DNA of 7,785 nucleotides from CAZADH01 sp964483805 (GCA_964483805.1 CAZADH010000286.1:1-7785); one strand, 5' to 3'. Shown: positions 1-6,338, numbered from the stretch's first letter. Program-made: numbers and translations. Notes: generated from the sequence alone by a model not told the origin.

Positions 1-65
1 TCTATTTCGTCGATCCTGCCAACGTAGAAAAACACATGTTACCGAACCTGCACGTGGACCAGTAA
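1..65 (+). CDS. 3' end of an upstream gene (possible substrate-binding protein)
   Basis: An open frame enters from the left edge and stops at TAA 63-65; the visible C-terminus reads YFVDPANVEKHMLPNLHVDQ. The next gene starts 39 bases later on the same strand with its own ribosome site, so the two are probably co-transcribed. In FecCD-type import operons the gene just before the permease is often the periplasmic binding protein, and a short polar C-terminus would suit that. The 20 visible residues are too few to assign a family, so the identity rests on position alone. Confidence 0.5.
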   Translation, partial: YFVDPANVEKHMLPNLHVDQ

Positions 66-87
66 TATGATGTCAATACATTTCCAA

Positions 88-93
88 CGGAGG
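88..93 (+). promoter_or_regulatory. Ribosome binding site of the permease gene
   Basis: CGGAGG lies 11 bases before ATG 105. The spacing is slightly long, but no better in-frame start exists, so it supports ATG 105. No promoter is evident in the 39-base gap, which argues for read-through from the upstream gene. Confidence 0.55.
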
Positions 94-104
94 CCTGGGT
101 CCCG

Positions 105-1136
105 ATGACGGTCTCGCCTTCACCTCCGCTCACCCCGGCGACGCCACGGTTGCGCGCGACGGGCGCCCTGTGGGCCCTGGCCGGCCTGGTGGTGGTGCTG
201 ATCGGTCTGTCGCTGTTTGTCGGCCGTTACCCGGCCCCGTATTTCATGGCACCGGAATTGCTACAGCGCGATGACATGGCGTGGCGCCTGGTCTGGAGCC
301 TGCGCTTGCCGCGGTTGCTTGCCGCCGCGCTGGTCGGTATGGCGCTCACCGCGGCCGGCACCGTGTTTCAGACGATCTTCGCCAATCCCCTGGTCGAACC
401 CGGTTTTCTCGGGGTGTCGCCCGGAGCGGCGTTCGGTGCAGCGTTCTGCATCGTCTTCCTCGGCAATCAGGCCCTGTTGGTCCAGTTGTTCGCGGCCGTA
501 TTCGCGATGTCGGGGCTGATCTTTTCCTACGCACTGGCCACGCGCATGCGCTTCGGGGGTTGGGTGTTGCGGTTGGTGCTGGCGGGCATTGCCGTTTCGG
601 CGTTGTTCTCATCGGGACTCGGCATGCTCAAGTATCTCGCCGATCCGCTCAGCCAGTTGCCCGAGATCACCTTCTGGTTGTTGGGTGGGTTGTCGAGCAT
701 CACCTGGGAGCGGCTGTTGCCGGTGTTGCCGGTCGTCACCCTGGCCCTGGTGGTGATCTTCGTGCTGCGCTGGCGCCTCAGCGCGCTCGGGCTCGATGAT
801 GCCACTGCGTTTGCCCTCGGGCTCGCGCCCGGGCGGGAACGCGCACTGCTACTGTTCGCCGCGGTCACGGCCACCGCTGCCGTTGTTTCGGTGGCCGGGA
901 TGATCGGCTGGGTCGGCTTGATCGTGCCGCACGTGGCCCGACGGTGTTTCGGCGCCGACACCCGCCACGCGCTGCCGGCCGCCATGTTGATGGGGGCCTG
1001 CCTGACAATTCTGTGCGATGACGTCGCCCGCACGGCCATGGCCGGCGAGATTCCGCTGGGCATTCTGACATCGCTCGTGGGCGCCGGCGCGTTCATGATC
1101 TTGATGACGTCGGGCGCCCTGCAACGCTCGAAGTGA
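105..1136 (+). CDS. FecCD/BtuC-family ABC transporter permease (probable molybdate/tungstate importer, MolB-like)
   Basis: Inner-membrane permease of a type II ABC importer, 343 residues, normal for the FecCD family. After a short Pro-rich cytoplasmic start come many hydrophobic segments consistent with about ten membrane helices, the first at about residues 21-40. Family hallmarks are visible: LRLPR at 66-70 followed by GMALTAAGTVFQ and NPLVEPGFLGVSPGAAFG (94-111), the GWVGLIVPHVARR segment (268-280) that forms the coupling region for the ATPase, and EIPLGILTSLVGA (315-327) near the C-terminus. Family members import iron-siderophores, cobalamin, haem or, in the Haemophilus MolBC(A) system, molybdate and tungstate. 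The molbindin and MoeA-like genes downstream make Mo/W the preferred substrate here; that is inference, since permease sequence alone does not give substrate. Its TGA overlaps the next start. Confidence 0.9.
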   Translation: MTVSPSPPLTPATPRLRATGALWALAGLVVVLIGLSLFVGRYPAPYFMAPELLQRDDMAWRLVWSLRLPRLLAAALVGMALTAAGTVFQTIFANPLVEPGFLGVSPGAAFGAAFCIVFLGNQALLVQLFAAVFAMSGLIFSYALATRMRFGGWVLRLVLAGIAVSALFSSGLGMLKYLADPLSQLPEITFWLLGGLSSITWERLLPVLPVVTLALVVIFVLRWRLSALGLDDATAFALGLAPGRERALLLFAAVTATAAVVSVAGMIGWVGLIVPHVARRCFGADTRHALPAAMLMGACLTILCDDVARTAMAGEIPLGILTSLVGAGAFMILMTSGALQRSK

Positions 1137-1933
1137 TGCCGATGACCGCACCAAACAATGCCGTTCCCCTGTTGGCCTTCCACGATGTTTCGTTCGCGTA
1201 TCCGGGCGGCGACCACGAGGTCTCGCGTCATCTCGACTTTGCCATCGAACCCGGCTCGGTGACCGCCGTGCTCGGTCCCAACGGTGCCGGCAAGACCACG
1301 ATGCTGCACCTGGCGCTGGGCTGGCTGCAACCGCATACCGGGCAGGTGGCCTATGAAGCGAAACCGGTCAACGCGTGGGGTCGCCGCGATCTCGGCCGGC
1401 AGATGGCCCTCGTGCCACAGCGCGAGAATGCAGCCTTCGAGCACACGGTGCTCGACTACGTGCTGCTCGGGCGCACCCCTCATCTCGATCCGCTGGCGAT
1501 GCCGGGCGAGGCCGACGTCGTCGTCGCGCTCGAGGCCATGGCCCGCTGCGGGTTGGCGACCTATACCGAACGTGCCGTTAACTGTCTCAGCGGCGGCGAG
1601 CAACAACTTGTATTGCTCGCCCGCGCGCTCACCCAGGAACCACGTCTGCTGCTGCTCGACGAGCCATTCTCGCACCTCGACCTGGCCAACAAGAGCCGCC
1701 TGTTGCGCGTCATCCGCTCGCTGGTCGAGCACGGCGTCACGATCATGCTCACCACCCACGAGCCCGAGATCGCGGCGGCGATCGCCACCCATCTCATCCT
1801 CATGCGTGAAGGCCAGGTGCGCCAGACCGGCCCGGCGCGCGAGGTCCTGACCAGTCAGCATCTGTCGGCCCTGTACGGTATCGACGTGCGCGTGCAGGAA
1901 GTCGACGGTAGCAGAGTCGTGTTATGGTGCTGA
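1136..1933 (+). CDS. ABC transporter ATP-binding protein, FecE/BtuD-like (MolC-like)
   Basis: Cytoplasmic ATPase that should power the permease just upstream; about 265 residues, typical for FecE-type subunits. Numbered from ATG 1136: Walker A GPNGAGKT at 47-54, Q-loop VPQ near 93-95, signature LSGGE at 151-155, Walker B LLLLDEP at 171-177, D-loop SHLD at 179-182 and the switch histidine in TTHE at 208. All catalytic motifs are intact. The permease stop and this start share a base (TGATG), indicating translational coupling. GTG 1133 and ATG 1142 are alternative in-frame starts; no strong ribosome site distinguishes them, and 1136 was chosen for the stop/start overlap. The C-terminus ends in a short Val-rich tail with a final Cys. 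Substrate is inferred from neighbours to be molybdate or tungstate. Confidence 0.9.
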   Translation: MPMTAPNNAVPLLAFHDVSFAYPGGDHEVSRHLDFAIEPGSVTAVLGPNGAGKTTMLHLALGWLQPHTGQVAYEAKPVNAWGRRDLGRQMALVPQRENAAFEHTVLDYVLLGRTPHLDPLAMPGEADVVVALEAMARCGLATYTERAVNCLSGGEQQLVLLARALTQEPRLLLLDEPFSHLDLANKSRLLRVIRSLVEHGVTIMLTTHEPEIAAAIATHLILMREGQVRQTGPAREVLTSQHLSALYGIDVRVQEVDGSRVVLWC

Positions 1934-1980
1934 ACGGACGCGCCCACGCACAGGGGCGATCCGACCACCGCAAATCAACC

Positions 1981-1986
1981 AGGAGG
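1981..1986 (+). promoter_or_regulatory. Strong ribosome binding site of the molbindin gene
   Basis: A perfect AGGAGG sits 5 bases before ATG 1992. It is the strongest site in the first half of the window and suggests that the small molbindin is made in excess over the transporter subunits, as would suit a storage or buffering protein. Confidence 0.7.
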
Positions 1987-1991
1987 CAACC

Positions 1992-2207
1992 ATGAAAATC
2001 AGTGCACGAAACGTTCTGGCCGGCAAAGTCGTCAAGGTCACCGAGGGTGCGGTCAATGCCGAAGTGGTCATTGAAGTTGCGCCCGGGGTCAACATCACCT
2101 CGATGATCACCAAACGCTCGCTGGTCGATCTCGGTTTGAAGGAAGGCAAGAAAGCATACGCTGTCGTCAAGGCCTCGAGCGTCATGGTGGGCGTCGATCA
2201 CGATTGA
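1992..2207 (+). CDS. mop: Molbindin: single Mop/TOBE-domain molybdate/tungstate-binding protein
   Basis: A 71-residue protein made of one Mop domain. It begins MKISARNVLAGKVVKV, the SARN-type opening of molbindins, continues with GAVNAEVVIEV and ITSMITKRSLVDLGL, and closes with the family signature AVVKASSVMVGVD (57-69). Stand-alone Mop proteins assemble into hexamers that bind several molybdate or tungstate ions at subunit interfaces and act as cytoplasmic oxyanion stores. It lies 58 bases after the ATPase gene and 64 before the GTPase gene. It is the clearest evidence in the window that the operon concerns Mo or W. It lacks a DNA-binding domain, so it is not a ModE-type regulator. Whether it prefers Mo or W cannot be read from the sequence. 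Confidence 0.93.
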   Translation: MKISARNVLAGKVVKVTEGAVNAEVVIEVAPGVNITSMITKRSLVDLGLKEGKKAYAVVKASSVMVGVDHD

Positions 2208-2271
2208 CGGGCATGGTTCGAGCAGCGATTCGCCGCGGGCACCGGCCCCGGCCGCACGGTGAGGTCTGCCC

Positions 2272-2964
2272 ATGAAACTCATCACCGTGGCCGGGCCGCC
2301 CTCGTCGGGCAAGACGGCGGTCATCCTGCGCACGATCGAAGCGCTCGGGGTCGAGCGCCGCAGCGTCGGCGTGGTGAAGTTCGACTGCCTGACCTCGTTC
2401 GACCACCACCGCTACGAAGAGGCCAAGATCCGCTGCCAGACCGGGTTTTCCGGGCGCATCTGCCCCGACCATTTCTTCGTGAGCAACGTCGAAGCGGCCG
2501 TCGAGTGGGGATTGCGCGAGGGCATCGCCATCCTGATCACCGAGAGCGCCGGGCTGTGCAACCGCTGTTCGCCATATATCAAGGGGATTCTCTCGGTGTG
2601 TGTCATCGACAATCTTGCCGGTGTCAATACACCACGCAAGATCGGCCCCATGCTCAAGATGGCCGATATCGTCGTCGTCACCAAGGGCGACATCGTGTCG
2701 CAGGCCGAGCGCGAGGTGTTTGCATACAACGTAAGGCAGGTCAACACCACCGCCAAGGTGCTCTTTCTCAACGGCATCACCGGCCAGGGTGCGTCGGCAC
2801 TGGCCCGGCGCCTGCATGACGCCCGCGACATCACCGGGCTGCGTGACCTCAAGCTGCGTTTCACCACCCCGGCGGCGGTGTGCTCGTATTGCACCGGCGA
2901 GATGCGCATCGGCGAGGAGTACCAGATGGGCATCATGAAGAAGATGGAATTCCGGAACGGCTGA
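2272..2964 (+). CDS. HypB/UreG-like P-loop GTPase, cysteine-rich (putative metallochaperone)
   Basis: A 230-residue soluble SIMIBI-class NTPase. The P-loop GPPSSGKT is at 8-15, an acidic switch region with KFDCLTSFDHHR at 36-47, the ESAGLCNRCSP segment at 91-101 in the place where HypB/UreG/CobW-type proteins carry a Walker-B-like ESAG/ENVG motif, and TKGD at 137-140 as guanine-specificity motif. It has eight cysteines: 39, 55, 64, 96, 99, 110, 204 and 207. C96-x2-C99 follows the ESAG motif, and C204-x2-C207 lies in a conserved-looking C-terminal block (CSYCTGEMRIGEEYQMG). Relatives use GTP hydrolysis to deliver nickel or other metals to enzymes. A metal or Fe-S site on this protein is therefore likely but unproven. 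The start is supported by GTGAGG 7 bases upstream. It is followed after three bases by the ABC ATPase gene, suggesting joint function. Confidence 0.85.
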   Translation: MKLITVAGPPSSGKTAVILRTIEALGVERRSVGVVKFDCLTSFDHHRYEEAKIRCQTGFSGRICPDHFFVSNVEAAVEWGLREGIAILITESAGLCNRCSPYIKGILSVCVIDNLAGVNTPRKIGPMLKMADIVVVTKGDIVSQAEREVFAYNVRQVNTTAKVLFLNGITGQGASALARRLHDARDITGLRDLKLRFTTPAAVCSYCTGEMRIGEEYQMGIMKKMEFRNG

Positions 2965-2967
2965 CCG

Positions 2968-4011
2968 ATGGACGCGATCCTGACCCTCGTCGTCGGTTCG
3001 CCGCTGGCCGCGGTCTTCGCGGCCCATCCGGTCGGCCGGGAGTTCTTCGTCAACCTGCGGCTTCCCGATCTCGACGAAACGGTGCCGCTGAGCGAGGCGC
3101 TGGCGCGCGCCGATCCCACCGCCCTCGCCGACTTCGGCCTCGATACCGAAGCGATCGTCCGCGACTTCTGTCATTTTTTGCAGACCTTCGCGACCGACCA
3201 GGAACTGGGCATTGCCATACAATCGATGACAATCCGAGGCGGTCACGACAAGTCGGGGGCGGCGGAACTGGCCGAGTGGACCGTCGCCGTCGGCGACATC
3301 ATCAGCATCGTCGGCCCGACCGGCGCCGGCAAGAGCCGTCTATTAGCCGACATCGAGTGTCTGGCCGACGGCGACACGCCGACGCGCCGCCATGTCCTGC
3401 TCAACGGCCGCGCCCCCAGCGAAGACGAACGGTTTGCACTCGAGGGTCGGCTCGTCGCGCAACTGTCGCAGAACATGAACTTCGTCATGGACCTGACCGT
3501 CGCCGAGTTTCTCGAAATGCATGCCACCAGCCGTCTGGCCAAAGACGTGCAGGGTACAATCGCCCGTTGTTTCGACTGCGCCAACGAACTGGCCGGCGAG
3601 AAGTTCAGTCGCGACACCAAAGTGACCCAGTTGAGCGGCGGCCAGTCGCGGGCACTGATGATCGCCGACACGGCCTACATGAGTGCGTCACCGATTGTGT
3701 TGATCGACGAGATCGAAAACGCCGGTATCGACCGGCGGCGGGCGCTCGAGCTGCTCGCCCGCGAGGAGAAGATCGTGCTGATCTCGACGCACGACCCGCT
3801 GTTGGCGCTCAGCGCCGACAAGCGCATCGTCATCGGCAACGGCGGCGTCGCTGCCATTCTCGAAACCTCGGCCGAGGAACGCCAGTGTCTGACGGCGATC
3901 GAACACCTCGACACGACCATGCAGCAACTGCGTCAGCGCCTGCGCGCCGGGGCGCGCATCGACACCACCATGGTGCGGATCCAGGAGGGACACAATGTGG
4001 ACAATGTATGA
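2968..4011 (+). CDS. Orphan ABC-type ATPase with an extra N-terminal domain
   Basis: A 347-residue soluble protein. Residues 1-85 form a separate helical-looking domain (TLVVGSPLAAVFAAHP near the start) that I do not firmly recognise; the pattern recalls short DUF1858/ScdA-N-like domains but lacks their cysteines. Residues 86-300 are an ABC nucleotide-binding domain: Walker A GPTGAGKS 116-123, Q-loop around SQNM 167-170, signature LSGGQ 222-226, Walker B IVLIDEIEN 243-251 and switch histidine in STHD at 275. The Walker B Glu is followed by Ile-Glu-Asn rather than the Pro usual in importers. A tail rich in Gln and Arg follows (306-347). No permease gene adjoins it and it has no membrane segments, so it probably works as a soluble motor together with the GTPase three bases upstream and the DUF364 protein that overlaps its 3' end. 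Confidence 0.85.
   Translation: MDAILTLVVGSPLAAVFAAHPVGREFFVNLRLPDLDETVPLSEALARADPTALADFGLDTEAIVRDFCHFLQTFATDQELGIAIQSMTIRGGHDKSGAAELAEWTVAVGDIISIVGPTGAGKSRLLADIECLADGDTPTRRHVLLNGRAPSEDERFALEGRLVAQLSQNMNFVMDLTVAEFLEMHATSRLAKDVQGTIARCFDCANELAGEKFSRDTKVTQLSGGQSRALMIADTAYMSASPIVLIDEIENAGIDRRRALELLAREEKIVLISTHDPLLALSADKRIVIGNGGVAAILETSAEERQCLTAIEHLDTTMQQLRQRLRAGARIDTTMVRIQEGHNVDNV
3983..3988 (+). promoter_or_regulatory. Ribosome binding site inside the ABC ATPase gene
   Basis: AGGAGG lies 6 bases before ATG 3995, inside the end of the preceding gene. It decides the start in favour of ATG 3995 over the in-frame ATG 4004, for which the spacing would be 15 bases. Confidence 0.7.
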
Positions 4012-4762
4012 CGAATTGATCGACGGCATCCCGACCGACTGGACCGCCGACGAGATCGTGCTCGGCCACCACTATTCGTGCGTGCGCAGCCGCGACAGCG
4101 TCGGGATCGGCGGCGCCATCGATTACGATTACCGCCAGCCGATGTTCGCGCGCAACCTGGAGGGTCTGCCGTTGCGCGAGGTGGCGCAGTGCATCCGCTC
4201 GTGGAACTTCGGGGAGGCGGCGATCGGCCAGGCCGCGATCAATGCGTATTACAACAATCCGGCGGTCGCCCGTGCCGCCGGGGTGGCGATCAGCGACGGT
4301 CAGCTTCTGGAGGATCGTATTTACGATCCGTTCATCATGTCGCAAAATGAAATACGCGGCAAGAAGGTGACCATTCTCGGCCACGTCCCGCACCTCGAAA
4401 CGCTGTTCGAGCCGGTGTGCGAGATGCGCATCATCACCGCCGACGAACCGGAAGACGGCGACTATCCGCCCACCGCGACCGATTACCTGATCCCCGACAG
4501 CGACTATGTTTTTCTCGGCAGTTCGAGTTTCGTCGACAAGAGCCTGCCCCGGTTGCTGAAACTGGCCAGCAGCGCAAAGAAGGTGACCATCGTCGGCCCG
4601 GCCACGCCGTTGGCCCCGCAGCTTTTTGCGTATGGTGTCGCCGATCTCTCGGGGTTCGTGGTCAAGGATCCGGCGCGGGTGATGCGCATCATCCGCGGTG
4701 CCGAGAACGGCAAGATCTTTGCCACCGGTCAGAAGGTGGCGTTCAAGAGACCCCGAACTTGA
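3995..4762 (+). CDS. DUF4213/DUF364 family protein (putative heavy-metal chelation)
   Basis: A 255-residue cytoplasmic protein. The N-terminal part (about 1-95) fits DUF4213, with GHHYSCVRSRDSVGIGGA (24-41) and SWNFGEAAIGQAAINAYYN (69-87). The C-terminal part (about 120-250) is a Rossmann-like DUF364 domain: KKVTILGHVPHLE (123-135), the acidic ADEPEDGDYPP (149-159), LIPDSDYVFLGSSSFVDKSLPRLL (165-188) and the family signature GPATPLAP (201-208). The solved DUF364 representative combines an enolase-N-like and a Rossmann-like fold, with a cleft proposed to bind heavy metal; the biochemical activity is not established. It overlaps the ABC ATPase gene by 17 bases, implying coupled translation. In this operon a Mo- or W-binding or transfer role is plausible but inferred. 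Confidence 0.88.
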   Translation: MWTMYDELIDGIPTDWTADEIVLGHHYSCVRSRDSVGIGGAIDYDYRQPMFARNLEGLPLREVAQCIRSWNFGEAAIGQAAINAYYNNPAVARAAGVAISDGQLLEDRIYDPFIMSQNEIRGKKVTILGHVPHLETLFEPVCEMRIITADEPEDGDYPPTATDYLIPDSDYVFLGSSSFVDKSLPRLLKLASSAKKVTIVGPATPLAPQLFAYGVADLSGFVVKDPARVMRIIRGAENGKIFATGQKVAFKRPRT

Positions 4763-4815
4763 GCAACGAGCACGCCGGCCACAGTGCCGCGATGTCTGCC
4801 CAGACACCCCGCGAC

Positions 4816-4852
4816 CCGCGCGCATGCCACCTGGGTCAGCCCATGAGCGCGG
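4816..4852 (+). repeat. Imperfect inverted repeat in the gap before the MoeA-like gene
   Basis: Arms 4816-4826 and 4842-4852 pair over 11 bases with one G/A mismatch around a 15-base loop. It lies in the 172-base gap 4763-4934, the longest non-coding stretch of the window. There is no T-tract, so a classical terminator is unlikely; an mRNA-processing or attenuation structure, or a decayed copy of a palindromic element, are possible. Nothing else recognisable is seen in this gap except the ribosome site at its end. Confidence 0.4.
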
Positions 4853-4922
4853 ACACGGAAGGACGGGTTCACGCACTGTTTTCACAGGGGTCGGCGCACC
4901 CACAGGATTCATGCATGACATC

Positions 4923-4928
4923 AGGAGA
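4923..4928 (+). promoter_or_regulatory. Ribosome binding site of the MoeA-like gene
   Basis: AGGAGA sits 6 bases before ATG 4935. It selects this start over the open frame that runs upstream to 4698 inside the preceding gene, whose extra residues are an arginine- and proline-rich shadow unrelated to MoeA. Confidence 0.65.
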
Positions 4929-4934
4929 GACACG

Positions 4935-6338
4935 ATGGACTGGAACACGCGCACCAAGACCGAAGCTCTGAACGCCGTTTTCGCGCAATGGCAACCGGTC
5001 GCGCCCACCGAGATGGTGCCCCTCGCCGAGGCGATCGGCCGCATTACGGCTAATACATTGTATTCACGCAACACCTTGCCGGTCCACCGGGTCTCGATGT
5101 TCGACGGCATCGCTGTGAATTCGGCCCGCTTCAGCAACGGCGTTCCCGACACCTCGACGTGGCAGGAAGGGTGCGACTACGTGCGCGCCGACACCGGCGA
5201 TGACTTCCCAGATCAGTTCGATGCGATCATCCCGATCGAGGAGGTCGAATTCATCCCCGCCGCAGTTGCAGCAAATGGGGGGGCCGCCCACGTTGGGCAC
5301 AGTTCTTTGTTGCCCCACGCAGAGTCCGGCGAGACACCCGGGTCGCGCCGCGCCGCGGGGCTGAAACTCACCTCCGAGGACCCGGTGGTGCCCGGCAGCG
5401 GCGTGCGCGAGGCGGGCAGCCAGATTCGCGAGGGCGACTGGTTGATTTCGGCGGGCGTGCCGATCCGCCCCTGCGACCTCGCTGCGCTGGCACTGGGCGG
5501 CATCGACACCGTGCCGGTCCGACGGAAACCGATGGTCGCATTCATCCCGACCGGCAGCGAACTGATACCGGTGGGGACGAAGCCGCAACGGGGGCAGAGC
5601 ATCGAGTCGAACAGCCTGATGGCGAAACACATGTTGCTCGAGATGGGCGCTGCGCCGCTGATCATGCCGATCGTCAAAGACCGGCCCGACCAGCTCATTG
5701 CCGTGCTGACGCAGACCCTGCCGCAAGCCGACATCGTCATCATGAACGGCGGCTCGTCACTTGGCGCCGAAGACTTCACCGCTGGCACGCTGGCCAAACG
5801 GGGCGAAGTGCTCTTTCACGGCGTCGCGGCCGGTCCCGGTCGGCCGATGAGCATCGCGATCGTCGACGGCAAGCCGGTGATCAACCTGCCGGGTCCCGTC
5901 GTCGCGGCCTATTACGGTCTCGACTGGTGCGTCCGCCCGATCGTCGCCCACTACCTGGGGGTGCCACCTCTGCGCCGCCCACGGGTTTCTGCGACGCTGG
6001 CCGCCGATATGTCGTGCCCCAAGCGCATCTCATTCTTGTACAAGGTGCAACTCGAGAAGAGTGCCGATGGTGGCTATCGGGCGTTCCCGGTGTCGTTCAA
6101 AACCGAGCACGTCGGCCTGTGCATGGGGACGAACGCCCAGTTCGTTTCGGAGATCGGCAAGGGCGGGCATGGGCGGGGCGACACGGTCGAGGTCGAGTTG
6201 TTGCGCAGCGAGGAATACGTGCGCGAACCATCGGCAACGCGCGGTGATCTGCCGACCGCTTCGATTCGCGGCAGCGGTGTGGGCGCTGGGCCCGTGCCGA
6301 GAAAAACGCAGCCCAAAACGACGTCCGGGATGTCTTGA
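4935..6338 (+). CDS. moeA: Divergent MoeA-like molybdopterin molybdenumtransferase
   Basis: A 467-residue cytoplasmic protein, longer than the usual ~400-410 of MoeA. MoeA inserts molybdenum into adenylylated molybdopterin. The domain order is recognisable: N-terminal domain with PVHRVSMFDGIAV (49-61, family MDGYA region), DAIIPIEEVEF (96-106), REGDWLISAGVPIRPCDLAALALGGI (165-190), the MoCF/MogA-like domain with FIPTGSELIPVG (203-214), GQSIESNS (220-227), NGGSSLGAEDFT (271-282), GPGRPM (300-305) and LPGPVVAAYYG (318-328), then a C-terminal beta domain (about 350-425). Canonical residues are altered: TGDEL is TGSEL, GGVSxG is GGSSLG, and LPGNPV is LPGPVV. Residues about 113-145 are a low-complexity insertion, and residues 430-467 an extra Pro/Ser/Arg-rich tail. 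It may be a specialised (for example tungsten or non-standard cofactor) paralogue. It precedes the TsaA-Nudix gene by 22 bases. Confidence 0.88.
   Translation: MDWNTRTKTEALNAVFAQWQPVAPTEMVPLAEAIGRITANTLYSRNTLPVHRVSMFDGIAVNSARFSNGVPDTSTWQEGCDYVRADTGDDFPDQFDAIIPIEEVEFIPAAVAANGGAAHVGHSSLLPHAESGETPGSRRAAGLKLTSEDPVVPGSGVREAGSQIREGDWLISAGVPIRPCDLAALALGGIDTVPVRRKPMVAFIPTGSELIPVGTKPQRGQSIESNSLMAKHMLLEMGAAPLIMPIVKDRPDQLIAVLTQTLPQADIVIMNGGSSLGAEDFTAGTLAKRGEVLFHGVAAGPGRPMSIAIVDGKPVINLPGPVVAAYYGLDWCVRPIVAHYLGVPPLRRPRVSATLAADMSCPKRISFLYKVQLEKSADGGYRAFPVSFKTEHVGLCMGTNAQFVSEIGKGGHGRGDTVEVELLRSEEYVREPSATRGDLPTASIRGSGVGAGPVPRKTQPKTTSGMS
5277..5360 (+). repeat. Palindromic repeat element, copy A, inside the MoeA-like gene
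   Basis: This stretch begins with seven G and folds: arms 5286-5290 and 5294-5298 pair perfectly, and alternatively 5291-5299 pairs with 5311-5319 with one mismatch around an 11-base loop. Its 3' part aligns with copies B and C (TTGCC, CCAC, AGAG, CGGCG in the same order). It encodes the low-complexity residues about 115-142 of the MoeA-like protein, and the frame stays open. Interpretation as an inserted element is inference; the similarity to B and C is degenerate. Confidence 0.45.

Noticed and set aside
527..1861. A 444-codon open frame on the minus strand across the permease and ATPase genes
   Set aside because: It runs antisense to two genes with complete family motifs, and its product shows no recognisable domain; long antisense frames are common in high-GC DNA.
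1934..1991. Promoter between the ATPase and molbindin genes
   Set aside because: No convincing -35/-10 or -24/-12 pair was seen in these 58 bases; only the ribosome site is supported.
2240..2261. Small inverted repeat (CACCG/CGGTG) before the GTPase ribosome site
   Set aside because: Only five base pairs in a GC-rich stretch; not distinguishable from chance.
2182..3246. A 354-codon minus-strand open frame over the GTPase and ABC ATPase genes
   Set aside because: Antisense shadow: composition is His/Asp/Arg rich with no motif, and the plus-strand genes are well supported.
4698..4934. Upstream extension of the MoeA-like reading frame
   Set aside because: The extra 79 residues overlap the DUF364 gene in another frame, look like a shadow (Arg/Pro rich), and a good ribosome site points to ATG 4935.
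3830..5152. A 440-codon minus-strand open frame across the DUF364 gene and the following gap
   Set aside because: No domain is recognisable, it crosses the intergenic gap, and it lies opposite genes with clear motifs and ribosome sites.
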